A stretch of 27,223 nucleotides of DNA, taken from contig PS015334.1 in assembly GCA_048213135.1 (NCBI GenBank), positions 48,120-75,342 on the forward strand. Reading direction: 5' to 3'. This stretch comes from Reclinomonas americana ATCC 50394. Lineage: Eukaryota > Jakobida > Jakobea > Jakobida. Both the position numbers and the translations under genes were made by a program. The stretch's first letter is position 1. Every line of letters starts with the position of its first letter. The notes under the pieces are model-generated. The model did no database searches, was not told the origin of the DNA, and saw nothing but the letters and a program-made list of their open reading frames with translations. This document shows, one piece after another, positions 10,100 to 21,426 of this stretch.

Positions 10100-10569
10100 G
10101 TGGTCGTACGATTTGAGTGCGGCAAACGCCGCCGTCCCGCTCCTGTTCAACACCACCACTGGCATTCTCATTCCACCACTGCCCACGGATCGGCACTCGG
10201 GACTCGTTGCGTCGCCCCGCAGCGTGGTAGTTTTTACACAGTGACCAGCCCTCACCTTCTCTCCTCCTTCAGACCGAGTTTGTGTACTACGTGTTCGCGC
10301 CGTTGCTGCCGCAGAGCAAGGTCTTCTTGCTGGGCGAGACGGCCAAGATCGCCACCGTGAGCGAGCAGCGGATCGTGTCCATCAGTGACACGGCCGCGCA
10401 GCTGCGCGTGCAAGTGCGCGGCGAGATGGGCGAGTCGGTGCAGCTGACATTCACCACGCCCGGCAGCCAGCTGGCCGCTGTATTTTCGAAGAATTGTGTG
10501 ATTCCACCGAATCAGAGCACAGTGGCGTTTGTGGTGCAAGCCGGCACACGCACAGTTTCTTGCCAGTGA
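10100..10569 (+). CDS. C-terminal exons of a secreted glycosidase-like protein (orphan, 5' cut by gap)
   Basis: Two exons: 10100-10226 after a CATGCAG acceptor, and 10273-10569 ending in TGA. They encode WSYDLSAANAAVPLLF, then IPPLPTDRHSGLV, YYVFAPLLPQSKVFLLGE and a beta-rich tail ending SCQ. This looks like the C-terminal beta-sandwich of the family encoded on the minus strand at 12136-15221. That gene stops at the other gap just before this part. The first base here completes a codon whose first two bases come from the preceding exon (phase 2), exactly the phase in which the minus-strand gene breaks off. The 367-N gap to the left is too small for the rest of a gene of this family. I read this as the displaced end of that gene; an inverted duplicate fragment is the alternative. 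Confidence 0.75.
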
Positions 10570-10860
10570 CACAACCGTTTCTGTAAAACTCGACCCTTGT
10601 ACGTACGGTAGACAATGACGTGGCGCATTCGAGACCCCTCTTGGCAATTCGCGCGCCCATCATCGCAACCCCTGTTCGCTCGCGCCATCCTGTCCATCAA
10701 CAAGTTTTCGCGCTTTTCAGAGACTTCGTCGTCCCCCCTCAACCTACTCACCCATCAGGTCAGTGTTTCCCGCGCACATCCACTCTTTGTGTGTGTGAGC
10801 ATGGCAACTGAAAGGAGTGATGGGTGTTGTGTGTGCGCGTGTGTGAAAAAAACAGTCGTC

Positions 10861-11447
<587 letters not shown>

Positions 11448-11674
11448 GCGTCTCCTCCCCCTCTGCTCTGGCAGTCCTGATGTCCATCCACTCCCTTCCC
11501 CCCTCTATCTCTATCCACACCTCTCTTGTTTGTGTGCTGCTGTGCCGCATGCGTGCCTCATCGTTGACGCGCGTGTTGGTGCACTGTGCCGACAAGAACC
11601 GGGCAGCCTGAGACAACTGGGCCGATTGTGATGATCGTGCTCGGTGTCTCGTGGCTTCTCTCTCCCTTTCTTAC

Positions 11675-11692
11675 TGGCGTTTCTGAACGCCA
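11675..11692 (+). terminator. Candidate histone-type 3' stem-loop
   Basis: TGGCGTT, loop TCTG, then AACGCCA forms a perfect 7-bp stem with a 4-base loop. The loop fits the U-Y-U-N pattern of histone mRNA stem-loops and the inner stem begins GG and ends CC. A purine-rich GAGAGAA follows about 20 bases later, like a histone downstream element. Against it: the stem lies 228 bases after the H3 stop, much farther than usual. Confidence 0.35.
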
Positions 11693-11716
11693 CTCCCCCC
11701 ATGTCACCGAGAGAAT

Positions 11717-12088
11717 NNNNNNNNNNNNNNNNNNNNNNNNNNNNNNNNNNNNNNNNNNNNNNNNNNNNNNNNNNNNNNNNNNNNNNNNNNNNNNNNNNNN
11801 NNNNNNNNNNNNNNNNNNNNNNNNNNNNNNNNNNNNNNNNNNNNNNNNNNNNNNNNNNNNNNNNNNNNNNNNNNNNNNNNNNNNNNNNNNNNNNNNNNNN
11901 NNNNNNNNNNNNNNNNNNNNNNNNNNNNNNNNNNNNNNNNNNNNNNNNNNNNNNNNNNNNNNNNNNNNNNNNNNNNNNNNNNNNNNNNNNNNNNNNNNNN
12001 NNNNNNNNNNNNNNNNNNNNNNNNNNNNNNNNNNNNNNNNNNNNNNNNNNNNNNNNNNNNNNNNNNNNNNNNNNNNNNNNNNNNNNNN
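11717..12088. other. Assembly gap (N run)
   Basis: A run of 372 N. It interrupts the minus-strand glycosidase-like gene right after its last visible donor site. Confidence 0.99.
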
Positions 12089-12135
12089 TTCAACAAGCTG
12101 CACAACTCTTGCACTGCAGTGTGCGCACAGTGTAC

Positions 12136-15100
12136 CATATGTAGGGTACGCTGTCGGGCAGGCCAAGGTGCCACGGCAGCAGTGTGTAGTTGGCATACGT
12201 GTCGGCTGGTGGAAAATTAAAAACCAGTTAGCCTCGGTGCGCCAACAACTTTCATACGCTGCGCAAGCGCACCAGCAAAAAAGAGAATCCAATCATTGTT
12301 GGCGATGGAGGTCTTGGCGGCGTTGACCTCGCCACGCGGTCCGTCGTCCAGGAACACCGCGTCGAGCGTGGTGGCCGGCTGTTCTCTCCTTCGTGAGATA
12401 TCAAGAACAAGCACATCACTTCGGTCACACGCACCTTGCTCGGACGCAGAAGTGTGCCCCCCTGGTTGCACGTGCGCATGACGAGCAGCTTGTCGGTGTA
12501 CCCAATCTGCATCACCAGTAAAAAATCAGCACGGCATCATCGAGGCGCGCCCATGCGCGGAGTGACGCACTCCATCACCAATGCCCACAGGTCCGGCACT
12601 CAGAGCACTGACAATTGCCTGCAGCGCAGGATTCGGCTCATCCAGGTACTGCGACGGTGCACCAGGCTGGTGGCTCGTGGACCAAAAATTATCTGCAAGC
12701 ACCTCGAGCTCAGCACGACAGACGATGTAAAGGCACGCTCCTCACACGACAAGACCCTTGAAAGGCCGCAAGCCCACTGCCCAGGCCAGCATCGAGGTGG
12801 TGCCGATCTGTGCATGAGCAGTCAGCAGCAGTGCAACTGCGGCAGCAGCATCACTGCACAACAAAATGCACCTTCCATTGCTGTGGCGCACGTGCCAGGT
12901 GATAATCGTCACTGCACCCAAGAGTTAAGGGAGATTGACTCAGCACGTACATCCCTCTCTCTGTCTGCACAACGCAACGAGACACGAATGTGCGTGACTT
13001 GCGGCACCATTGTGCTAACCAAGTAATCACTCGGCAATGCCATGCAGTACTCGATGGTGAGGTTGGCACGCTGCGCCGCACGACCCATCTCCAGCATGTA
13101 CGACTGCATGGGATTCTGGTCGACGCCAGTGATGCTTGTCCTGGTGACATTGACCCAGTTGAACTGGCCGACAAAGAAATAGTGCGCGTGAGTTTGGAAC
13201 TGGGATAGAGTAGAGGAGTGCCAATGTACCTGATCAATCAGCCACTGTGCACACAAGAGTGAGTGCTGGTCGCAGTACGAGGAAGGCACAATGCACACGC
13301 AACATCCTGCTCGTACACTTTGAGTCTGTCGAGACAAGAGACAAGTACTTTTTTTCAGCAGCCTGATAACGCGTACGCAACACGACTCACCACTCACCCC
13401 CACTGCTCGCTGAAGCGGAAGAGATAGTCAAACAGCTCGGGCAGATCGGGCTCCAGCGGAATCGAGGCCAGCGGCGGAGTGACTGAGAAAGCCCAACCTT
13501 TCTTCTGGTAGTCGTTCACAGCCGCGTACCTGAAACTTATGATCAGACACTGTGCGGCATCCACACGCCACATTGGCCACTGACCAGCGGTTGTGTTGGA
13601 TGAATGGCAGGCCGACGAGGTCTTGCAGGTGCTCAATACCATTCGGGAACACCTCGGGCATGGGTTCCCACAGCACAAGGCCGTTGGAGTTGAAGGCCAT
13701 GGTTGACTTGTAGTACCACCACGAGTCGAGCTGTCACGCGGAATTTTGTTAATGAGAGAGAGGACGAGAGAACGCATCTCCACAAGAACCGACCTGCATG
13801 TAGCGGATCGGGATGCCGGCCTGCAGGTAGCTGACGCGAGCGTCCACCAAGGTCTGCTCATAGTTCTTGCTGCATCGTGTGGTCAGCGGCGCAATGTGTG
13901 CGGCATGAATACACACAGGTGAACGTTTCCACTCACCCACTCTCGGTGTTGTAGTAATAGTAGGCGCCATTGTCGGTCCTGTGGAACACTCTGTGTGTGT
14001 GAGAGCGTGGAGAGATAGTGCGCATAGAGCTGTGTCGCCACGCAACCAGTAGCCCTGCCACACGACACAATGTCAAACACGGCCATGATGAGGAAAGAGA
14101 GAGGCTGTCACGAACCAAATTCTCCACCACGACATCGGCATTGGCTGCCGCGCGCTGCTTGCCAGATTGCTGCAGGAGCACGGCGCCCCACGCGTGCACA
14201 GTGTGATTGATGCCGTATCCAGCCACCAGCAGCGTGCCGTGCGCAAAGTTTTTCGGCAACGACGACGCCAGTCCCTGCACCGCACACACAATCAGTTTGA
14301 CGCAAAAGCGCAAACACGCGACCAACGGCAGTACCTCAATGCCAAACGCCAGCGCCGATCCAAGAGCCTGCGACACAGTCTGCAGCGCCACCTTGAAATT
14401 GGCCAGCGGACTCAGCACGAGCGTGGTGGGCGACTTGGACGGCTGGCGGAGTCATTACATCAGCACAAACGGAAACCGACCACATTACGAGACAGTTATC
14501 TCCACGCACCGTGGGATCAAAGATGACGAGAGGCACGCCACCTTGCAGAGAGCCACGGTAGGAGCGCATGAGGTCGCGACCAATCACCGGAACCGCATGC
14601 AGACCCTCGAAGGTGGCAAAGCCGAGGCCCTCCAGCCACGCACTGTCGACAAACGACGGGAACGCAGTGATCACGTCTGCATCGGAGCCCGCACTATTAC
14701 AACAACGCACATGAGCACATGAGAGGCAGAGAGGCAAAGAGTGAGTGAGAGAGAAACCTGCACGCGGGCAATCCACTCGGAAATTCTTGCGCAAAGATAA
14801 TGGCATTGAGGGCGGCATACACGCGAAACCGTGTAATCACCGGCACCGATGCCGCATTGTGCCACGTAATCACTGTCTCCTGATAATCACCAAACTTGTC
14901 CTGAAAGAAGAGCGCGAGAGTGAGCGCGTTAAGTGTGTGTCACCGACCGCATCTGCGTTGATGCGCAACTCGTCCACTCCCGCGCGAGCTCTGCTGCACC
15001 TGCAGCGATCCGTCGGTCGAGCGGAACCACCGCCCGCCAGTGTGCACGGCGGTGGCGCCGCTGGAGAGCCACTGCAATCCGTCGACGTTCACCGAGTACG

Positions 15101-15221
15101 ATCCATTGCCGGTGTTCACATTGAGCGCCAACTGCGGCTGCGAGTCGTCGCTTGCGCTCACTGCGACGACAGCGAGCAGGAGCGGAAGCAGGAGGAGAGC
15201 AAAAGCTCGCCGTGGCAACAT
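12136..15221 (-). CDS. Secreted glycosidase-like TIM-barrel protein (3' cut by gap)
   Basis: Starts MLPRRAFALLLLPLLLAVVA, a clear signal peptide. Nineteen exons (high to low): 15221-14970, 14900-14758, 14693-14510, 14442-14335, 14274-14116, 14054-14047, 13978-13937, 13869-13794, 13730-13585, 13529-13398, 13325-13304, 13244-13230, 13163-12979, 12911-12872, 12807-12756, 12692-12571, 12506-12435, 12378-12273, 12205-12136. All phases agree. Segments in order include GYWTDNGAYYYY, YLQAGIPIRYMQLDSWWYYK, FIQHNRWYAAVNDY, LKVYEQDWLIDQFNW, NLTIEYCMALPS, IRVSDDYHLA, EPNPALQAIVSALSAGPVG and YANYTLLPWHLGLPDSVPY. The pattern resembles an uncharacterised secreted family with a GH27/36/31-like barrel that I recall from oomycetes and other protists. 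Asp residues in QLDSWW, YEQDW and SDDYH are candidate catalytic acids by inference. The substrate is unknown. It shares a 40-bp promoter interval with OST3. Confidence 0.85.
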
Positions 15222-15261
15222 GAAAAACGTCCTGTGCACAGCTGTCCTGCGTGTCATCGCA
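15222..15261. promoter_or_regulatory. Divergent glycosidase-like gene / OST3 start interval
   Basis: Only 40 bp separate the two start codons. An extra in-frame OST3 ATG at 15220-15222 overlaps the other gene's ATG (15219-15221) within the palindrome CATG. Both 5' leaders must overlap or be minimal. I see no TATA box. Confidence 0.5.
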
Positions 15262-16771
15262 ATGGCTGCTCGTGTTCCGCGGCCGGTGGTTCTGCTTCTG
15301 ATCGTCGTGCTATGTTACTGCGCTGTGCTGCTGGTGTCAATGACGTGGCAGCCGGTCGACGCACAGCGCGAGGATCTGTCTGCGCGAACAAGAACACGCA
15401 ATGTCCTCGACAAGGTTTTCCTCCTCCTCCTCCTCCTCACGCACACTCTCAACGCACAGCTTGCTTACTCTGTCTGTGTGTGTGTCCATGCGTGCGCAGT
15501 TTGCTGATAGTGATGATGATGATAGTGGAGACAGTGATGAAGATGAGTTTGAGCGCGATCGCTCCGAGACACCGCAGTTGGCACTGGAGGAGCTCGAGCG
15601 ACGATACGCACGACAGCCGTACTCTGACATTACTCTGCGCGACTTTAACTTGTTGCGTTGACTTGATGCATGCACACACACACACACACACGTGTCGGTG
15701 CTGATGCGTGGAGAGAACAGCTTTGCGTTGCCTCCGCGCAAGCACAACCTCGTGGTGTTCTTCTCGTATGAGACCGAGGGATGCCGGCACTGTCCGTTTG
15801 TGCATGAGCAGATGCAGCGCATTGCGGATAAGTACCGCGAGGTGCGCAAGGCGTTTGCCGACAAGGCGCCCGTGTTCCTCGTGCGCTTCCAGGTCAATCC
15901 CGACATGATGCACATTGCGGAGAAGGTTATTATCAAGTCTGTCTCTGTTGAGGGCAAGAGAGACTCATCGTGTGCTCATTCATTCCACCAGTTCAAGCTC
16001 GACACGGTGCCGGCGCTGCTGCTGCTGAAGCCCGGCAAGACGTTTGTGCGCTACGACTTTCGGCGAGATGGAGCGTCGGCGCATGCGATTGCCACGTGGT
16101 TGGAGCGACACACCGGTGTCGACATTCGTGTGCGCATGAGATTACGCGACTCGGAGAAATCGGCGTGGGGCCAGTATGTGGAGGTCGGCGCCATTGGTCT
16201 CGGCACGCTCGCCCTGTGGATGCTGATCACGTGGTCGCCGATCATGTCGGTGTTCCGCCTCAAGGGTCGCTCCTTTGTGTTCTTCACCGTGGCTGTGGTG
16301 CGTCTCATCCTCCTGTAACACGCGAAATCTGTGCTGACTCAGTCAATGACAGGCGGTGTGGATGTTGAGTGTCGGCGGCATGTGGTACACGATTCATAGC
16401 AACATGCCGGCGTTTGGCGTGCGCGACGACGGGTCCATATTCTTCTTTTACCCATCGTGGCAGCGACAGTTCACACTAGAGGGCGTGCTGGCCGGCATTG
16501 TGGCACTCATGATCGCCTGGTCCATCATCTACGTGTCGGAGATTGTGACGCGCGACGACCTGGACGGCGGGCAAGCCATGCTGGCGACCATGATGACGGG
16601 CAGTTGAGTGATGATGATGATGATGATGATTCCTGCGCCGCGTGTGTGCGTGAGAGACAGTGTTCGCTCACCTGTGCTCGCACAGTGCTGTTTATCGGTG
16701 CGCTGGCCGGCATCATCATCTTCTCGCTAAAGATGCCACAGTACGGTCGACAAGTCATGTCGCTTGTGTAA
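15262..16771 (+). CDS. OST3: Oligosaccharyltransferase subunit OST3/OST6 (MAGT1/TUSC3 family)
   Basis: ER-membrane subunit of oligosaccharyltransferase whose lumenal thioredoxin-like domain helps N-glycosylate cysteine-rich substrates. Exons 15262-15414, 15500-15651, 15721-15925, 15992-16297, 16353-16602 and 16686-16771 give 383 residues. A signal sequence (about residues 1-36) precedes the thioredoxin domain, which carries an active-site CxxC in ETEGCRHCPF and a cis-Pro-like TVPALLL. Four membrane segments follow, beginning at YVEVGAIGLGTLALW, FVFFTVAVAVWML, LEGVLAGIVALMIAW and LFIGALAGIIIF, as the family expects. Between signal and thioredoxin domain lies an unusual acidic stretch (FADSDDDDSGDSDEDEFE). 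The second intron uses a GTTGCG donor and contains a CA repeat. An upstream in-frame ATG at 15220 would add 14 residues. Confidence 0.93.
15673..15691 (+). repeat. (CA)n microsatellite inside an OST3 intron
   Basis: A pure CA tract within the intron 15652-15720. The minus strand reads it as GT. Confidence 0.9.
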
Positions 16772-16821
16772 GTGTACATTGCCATGTGATCTGCAGCTGT
16801 CGCCTCCTCCTCCCCCTCCAA

Positions 16822-18846
16822 TCATATCAGCGGGAAGGTGTTCCACAGCGACGAGTCGCACGTCTCGAACTCGAAGATGCCACCTGTGCGTGCGATGAGT
16901 GCACGAGGACGGCGACGGAGACGACATTCGGCACTCTCTTGGAGCTCACCGTACTGTCGCTCCTGAACGCCAATCAACAGGCGACTGGAGTCCGTCAAGA
17001 AGCACATGCCCGACACGTCGCCGAACAGCGTGAACGATTGCACGTCGATGAACTGCGAGTCCACACCAAACACATTGACGTGGTCGATGGATTCGGCCAC
17101 GGCCAGGTACCTTCGAGCGAAGAAGACAATGATGAGCGCACTCTGCAACGGCGAGTGGATCGGCAATCCGTTCAAACGAATACCTCTTGTCGGGGCTGAA
17201 CTTGACATTGCGCACAGCGGCGAGCTCGGCACCCAACACCGCCAGCGAGAGACGCAGGTTGCGCGAATCCCACACACGTGCCGTGGAATCCTGACCGCCA
17301 GTGGCAAGCAGAACACCATCCGGATGCCAGTCGCAGCCAAAGTTGTAGTCAATGTGTCCCTCCAGTGTGGCCACGACTGTGAGGAGCAGCGATGAGCTAA
17401 GAGACGAAAAGGTCAGCTCGCCACCACCTTGCCGCAACTCTGCTTGCTTCGCACGTCGTACAACAAGCATTCACAGCTGTCGCCGGTGACCACCAGTGTG
17501 TTGCCGTCGGGAGAGAGTGCGGATCTCTGCACACTCGTCCTTCAGCATGCACTCCCGACGCACACGATTGAAGAAGATGCACGACGACGCAACATTGACG
17601 GGCCAGGCAAAGTCAAAGCGCTCCGTGCACACAAAGGTTCGTGTGTCGAGGAAACGCACACGCATGTCGTTGTTGGAGCAGATTAACCGCGTGACTGTAC
17701 ACACGTCAACATCATGCCTCGTGAAGACTTGCCAGCAAGCCACGCAACTTCCGCTGTCAGTGGTGTGAAAGTTGAGTGCATTGGTAATGGCGTTGTCGCT
17801 GTCGCACAGCTTGCCATTGAAGACCTCGGTCTGTATCCCGCCCGCCCACACGTGGTGAGGGCACTGAGACAACACAGAAAGGGGCATGCGAGACAGACAC
17901 AACTCCGGTCAGCAGATTGCGACAGATGAGCTCCCCGTGCAGACCGCCGACAGCCACCAGCTCGTCGTTGACACACTGTGACGTGTGGCGTCAGATGGAG
18001 AACAAAAGAGGTCCATGCACGAACGCACGCTCTCGCACCATGCTGCACAGATGCACCGATGGCAGACCCTCGGGCCGCGCAAACGAAAACAGCTGCTCCG
18101 GCACGCCGACACGGAACTCGTTGCGCGTGTTGTGCACATCCAGTCGCTGCACGCTGTGATCGGCTGCACGCAAGACCACAGGCACAGTGAGTCAGAGAAG
18201 AGGAGGCGGAGGCAGCAGAAGAGCCGCACCAACAAAGTAGTACTGATGATCGTTGGGCGCCCACAGCATGTCCTTGAGCTGAAAGTGCACCGCCGACGGC
18301 ACCACCGACCGGTACGTGTGCCGAAACTCAAAGAACGACGTCACCTTGCGCTGAGGCGCTCGCAGCTGCTCTCCCCCCCTCGCAACGATGAGAGAATCGC
18401 AAGACACTGTTGTCAGTCAGTCAATCGCACCTGCTCAACCAGCCGCAAACTGGTCGTGGTGTTGCGGTAGCCTTCGTAGGTCTGTGAGCGCCGCCGCCGC
18501 ACATCCTCAGGACCCCACCGCTCACTCCACTTGATGCCCTGCATGTCGACACCGCCCTCCACCACCATCTCCCGCGTAATATCTAAGTCTCTCTACAAGC
18601 ACACAGACACATGAGCAATCAATGCACCCTCTCTGTCTCTGTGAGCGCAAGAGATGAAAGGAGCGCAACAGAGGCCGCGGCCTTTGCGCGATTCGGAACA
18701 ACACTCGCCCAACAGGGCTCTCGCAAGCGCGCGGAATCCGCCGCCGACCGCACCACATCATTGACCAACAAGCCACCGGCCAAGTCATCGTCCACTGGCA
18801 GCGTGTGCTCGCGCACCGCCGGAGCAGAGGATGCCGCGGCCGCCAT
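16822..18846 (-). CDS. Conserved uncharacterised WD40-repeat protein
   Basis: Exons (high to low): 18846-18670, 18592-18431, 18365-18230, 18163-18039, 17975-17904, 17863-17749, 17694-17594, 17526-17439, 17376-17184, 17110-16950, 16883-16822; 463 residues. Hallmarks in order: DMQGIKWSERW, VHFQLKDMLWAPNDHQYY, AVGGLHGELICRNL, DNAITNALNFH, SNNDMRVRFLD, SPDGNTLVVTGDS, then a strong WD repeat (LEGHIDYNFGCDWHPDG, TGGQDSTARVWDSRNL) and LAVAESIDHVNVFG. This is the family I recall as fission-yeast C2A9.03 and plant transducin/WD40 proteins, with the same QGI-W motif at the N-terminus. Its function is not established; a beta-propeller scaffold is the safe statement. Four introns use GTTGCG donors. The start is the first ATG; upstream frame lacks one. 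It is convergent with OST3, 50 bp between stops. Confidence 0.92.
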
Positions 18847-18933
18847 CCGCACACAAACGCGTTAACGAAGCGAAAGCGAGCACTCCGCGATTGTTCTTTC
18901 TTCTCGACTTTGCGCGCGTTTTTTGCACAAAGA
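18847..18933. promoter_or_regulatory. Divergent WD40 / GST start interval
   Basis: 87 bp between the two start codons, so this must hold both core promoters. It contains GTTAAC, GCGAAAGCGAGC and a T-run near the GST start. No TATA box is seen. Confidence 0.5.
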
Positions 18934-19903
18934 ATGGCATCACCGCCCGCCGCCGCCGCTCCACCGAGCATCCGAGTGACCTACTTCAACTCGCCAGGGC
19001 GGGCCGAAGCACTCCGGCTGACGCTGTTCATTGGCGGCATTCCATTTGGTGTGGTTTCTTCTCTCACTCGCTCTCCAAGCACAGCCTCGCCAGTCACTGA
19101 TTGTGCGTGCACAGAGGACGAACGCATCTCGTACTCACAGTTCCTCGAGGGTCGGCAAAGGTAACAGCAGCACAGCATCTGATCCGCGACTGCATCTTTG
19201 CTTGCTTGCTTGCGCGCTCATTCGGAGTGTGTCGTCAGTGGGCGCTTCCCGTACGGGCATGTGCCGGTGATGACTGTGGACGGGACGCTGTATACGCAGA
19301 GTCTGGCGCTGACGCGGTACGCGGGTCGACTGAGCGGCTTGTACCCGCACGTGTGCGCGGCCTCGAGCAGCGATCAGGTGCTGAAGGACGCCATGCGAGT
19401 CGACGAGGTGCTGGAGTGCGTGGAGGAGATGCGTACGTCGTTTGGGTTCACGTTCCACGAGAAGGACGAGACGAAGCAGGTGCGGCTGCGAGAGGAGCTG
19501 GTGGAGAACCAATTCCCGCAATGGTTGGGCTACCTCGATCGCCTCCTCGCGGAGAACCCCACACACAGTGGCTACTTTGTGGGCGACTCACTCACGGTCG
19601 CCGACTTGGTGGCGTATGCGTTTGAGTTGACGGTCCGGCAAGGTCACACGCCCGGGTACGTGCAACTGCACAGCTTCAGCGACAATTGGGGTAGCTGAAC
19701 AGCAGTGCTTGTTTGCAGCATTCCGTCGACGCTGTTTGAGCCGTACGAGAACCTCAATCGCATGATCTCACAGGTGGACTCGCATCCACAGGTACATTGT
19801 CGCTGCTTGCGCTGCATCTTTTGAGGAAAGACATGTCAATTGTCATTGTTTGCAGGTCATCGAATGGCACCGTCTACACGCCGCCAAATCACCCCACCAC
19901 TGA
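18934..19903 (+). CDS. Glutathione S-transferase, sigma-like
   Basis: Cytosolic enzyme joining glutathione to electrophiles, or a prostaglandin-synthase-type relative. Exons 18934-19048, 19115-19160, 19239-19655, 19719-19791 and 19856-19903 give 232 residues. The N-terminal thioredoxin-like domain has VTYFNSPGRAEALRLTLF, with the candidate catalytic Tyr at about residue 17 as in sigma-class LTYF. It also has the glutathione-site pair GHVPVMTVDG and TQSLALTRYAGRLSGLYP. The all-helical C-terminal domain includes the conserved LTVADLVAYAF. Length is typical plus a short Ala/Pro-rich N-terminal extension. The YHM2 gene follows in the same direction after 112 bp. Confidence 0.93.
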
Positions 19904-20015
19904 GCCACGGCGGCCTCTCTGTGTAGAAGGAGACCAAGCAATGTCTATCGGCCCCCTCCTTCTGCCTCTCAAAGTGAATGAAGTTGTCCTGCGCTGGATG
20001 TGAAAGAAAGAAAAA

Positions 20016-21163
20016 ATGGTCGCCGGAGGCAGCAGCGGAGGCGGATGGAAGGACATGCGTAACGGTGCAGTGTTGCAGGTGGCAGAGGCTGCCTCACTCG
20101 GTCTGCCCTTTGAAGTGTGGAAGACGCGCATGGGACGGTCTGTGTGTATACCTCACTCTCTCTCCACACACAATACGCATGCATTCATCGTGCACTCCCT
20201 CCCGCATAGGTATCGCGAGGAGTCCACAGTGCAAGCACTGCGTGCAGTGTACAATCGAGGTGGAGGAATGCGTGCATTCTGGGCCGGATTCACCCCGAAG
20301 ATGGTGGAGAGTGCCAGCAAAGGCGCAGTGTTCATGTACTCCAAGGAGGTCTCCCTCCCTGCCTCGCTCTCCGTTCTCCTTTCAGTGTACAATGCGCTCA
20401 TCTCTCTGCCTCCCCAACGCAGGCGATCCTCGCGCTCTGCAACACCGTCAACATGCCGACAACTGTGGCGGCCTTTGTTGGTGGTGCCGGTGCCGGCATC
20501 TGCCAGGTGTCTGTGATGGCCCCAATGATGCTGCTGGTGACGGGCGCGGTGACGGGCGACAAGTCGGTGTCGACCATGCAGCGTGCGAGTCGGATCTGGA
20601 GTGCGCACGGTCTGCGTGGTTTCTACCCGGGCGGCACACCGATTGCCTTCCGACAGGCCACCAACTGGGCCAGTCGCGAGGGATTCACGGTGGCCGTGCG
20701 CCAGTTTTTGCGCCGCACGCTCCATCACGGTGACATGAATGCGCGCTTGTCGGCGCCCGAGGAAGTCTGTTGCGTCCACGAGTGGCTTTTGAGGGGAGGG
20801 TAAAGTTGACTGACTGCCGGTGCTGACTGTGTGCAATGCAACCAGTGGCGGCGGCCATTGGTGGTACTCTGTCGTGCTGGAACCACCCGTTCGAGGTGGC
20901 GCGCATTGAGATGCAGAGTCGGGCCGATCTCGGCCAGTCGAGAATCACGATGATGCAGGTACACTCTCGCGTGCATGCACTCTCTGTGCTGGCGGCACCA
21001 CACTCACCCTTGACCTTCGCGCTCGCAGTGCTTTGCCCAAGTCTACAAGGAGCGAGGAATCGCCGGTCTCTTCCGTGGTGTCCCTCCGCGCATCCTCTTG
21101 TCGGTGTGGCAGACGCTGTTCATGGTCACTGGCGGACGCATCATCAAGGAGCGCCTCTCATGA
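20016..21163 (+). CDS. YHM2: Mitochondrial citrate/oxoglutarate carrier, YHM2 type
   Basis: Inner mitochondrial membrane solute carrier. The yeast member exchanges citrate for oxoglutarate and supports cytosolic NADPH supply. Exons 20016-20137, 20210-20348, 20423-20768, 20846-20958 and 21029-21163 give 284 residues. Carrier signatures appear at LPFEVWKTRM (repeat 1) and HPFEVARIEMQSR (repeat 3). The second repeat's signature is degenerate, as I recall for Yhm2. Family-specific pieces include ESASKGAVFMYSKEA, FRQATNWASREGF, GGTLSCWNHPFEV and FRGVPPRILLSVWQTLFMV. The third intron uses a GTTGCG donor, which restores EEVLAAAIGGTLSCWN. The start ATG follows an A-rich leader. Confidence 0.92.
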
Positions 21164-21426
21164 CACCAGTGAGACGACGCACATAGTTGTCCCATCCTTT
21201 GTTCACCGCTCTTTTCATTCTGCCCCTCTCTCGCTTCTTTCATCTTTTTTTCGAGTTGGCCCTCGGCCTTCTCCTCCCAATCTCCTCGGTGTGTCGGTGC
21301 ACCGAGAGTACACACGCCATAGAGACGGCAGACAAACAGAACAATATTTTACTTGGTCTCTGTGTGCGTGTGCGTAAGTGTGTGCGCTCGTCGCTTGCTC
21401 AACGCCGCCGCCGCCGCCGCCCCCGC

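Noticed and set aside
11517-11616. Short open frames downstream of H3
   Set aside because: They are short, overlap on both strands, show no domain, and sit in pyrimidine-rich 3' flanking DNA.
13014-13020. GTTAGC donor in the glycosidase-like gene
   Set aside because: Using it would remove LVSTMVPQVTHIRVS, which fits the family. The GTTGCG donor at 12978 keeps it and stays in phase.
14994-14999. CAG|GTGCAG donor for exon 1 of the glycosidase-like gene
   Set aside because: It is in phase and looks canonical, but it drops SSRGSGR before DKFGDY. The GTTGCG donor at 14969 fits the family and the local donor pattern better. Not excluded.
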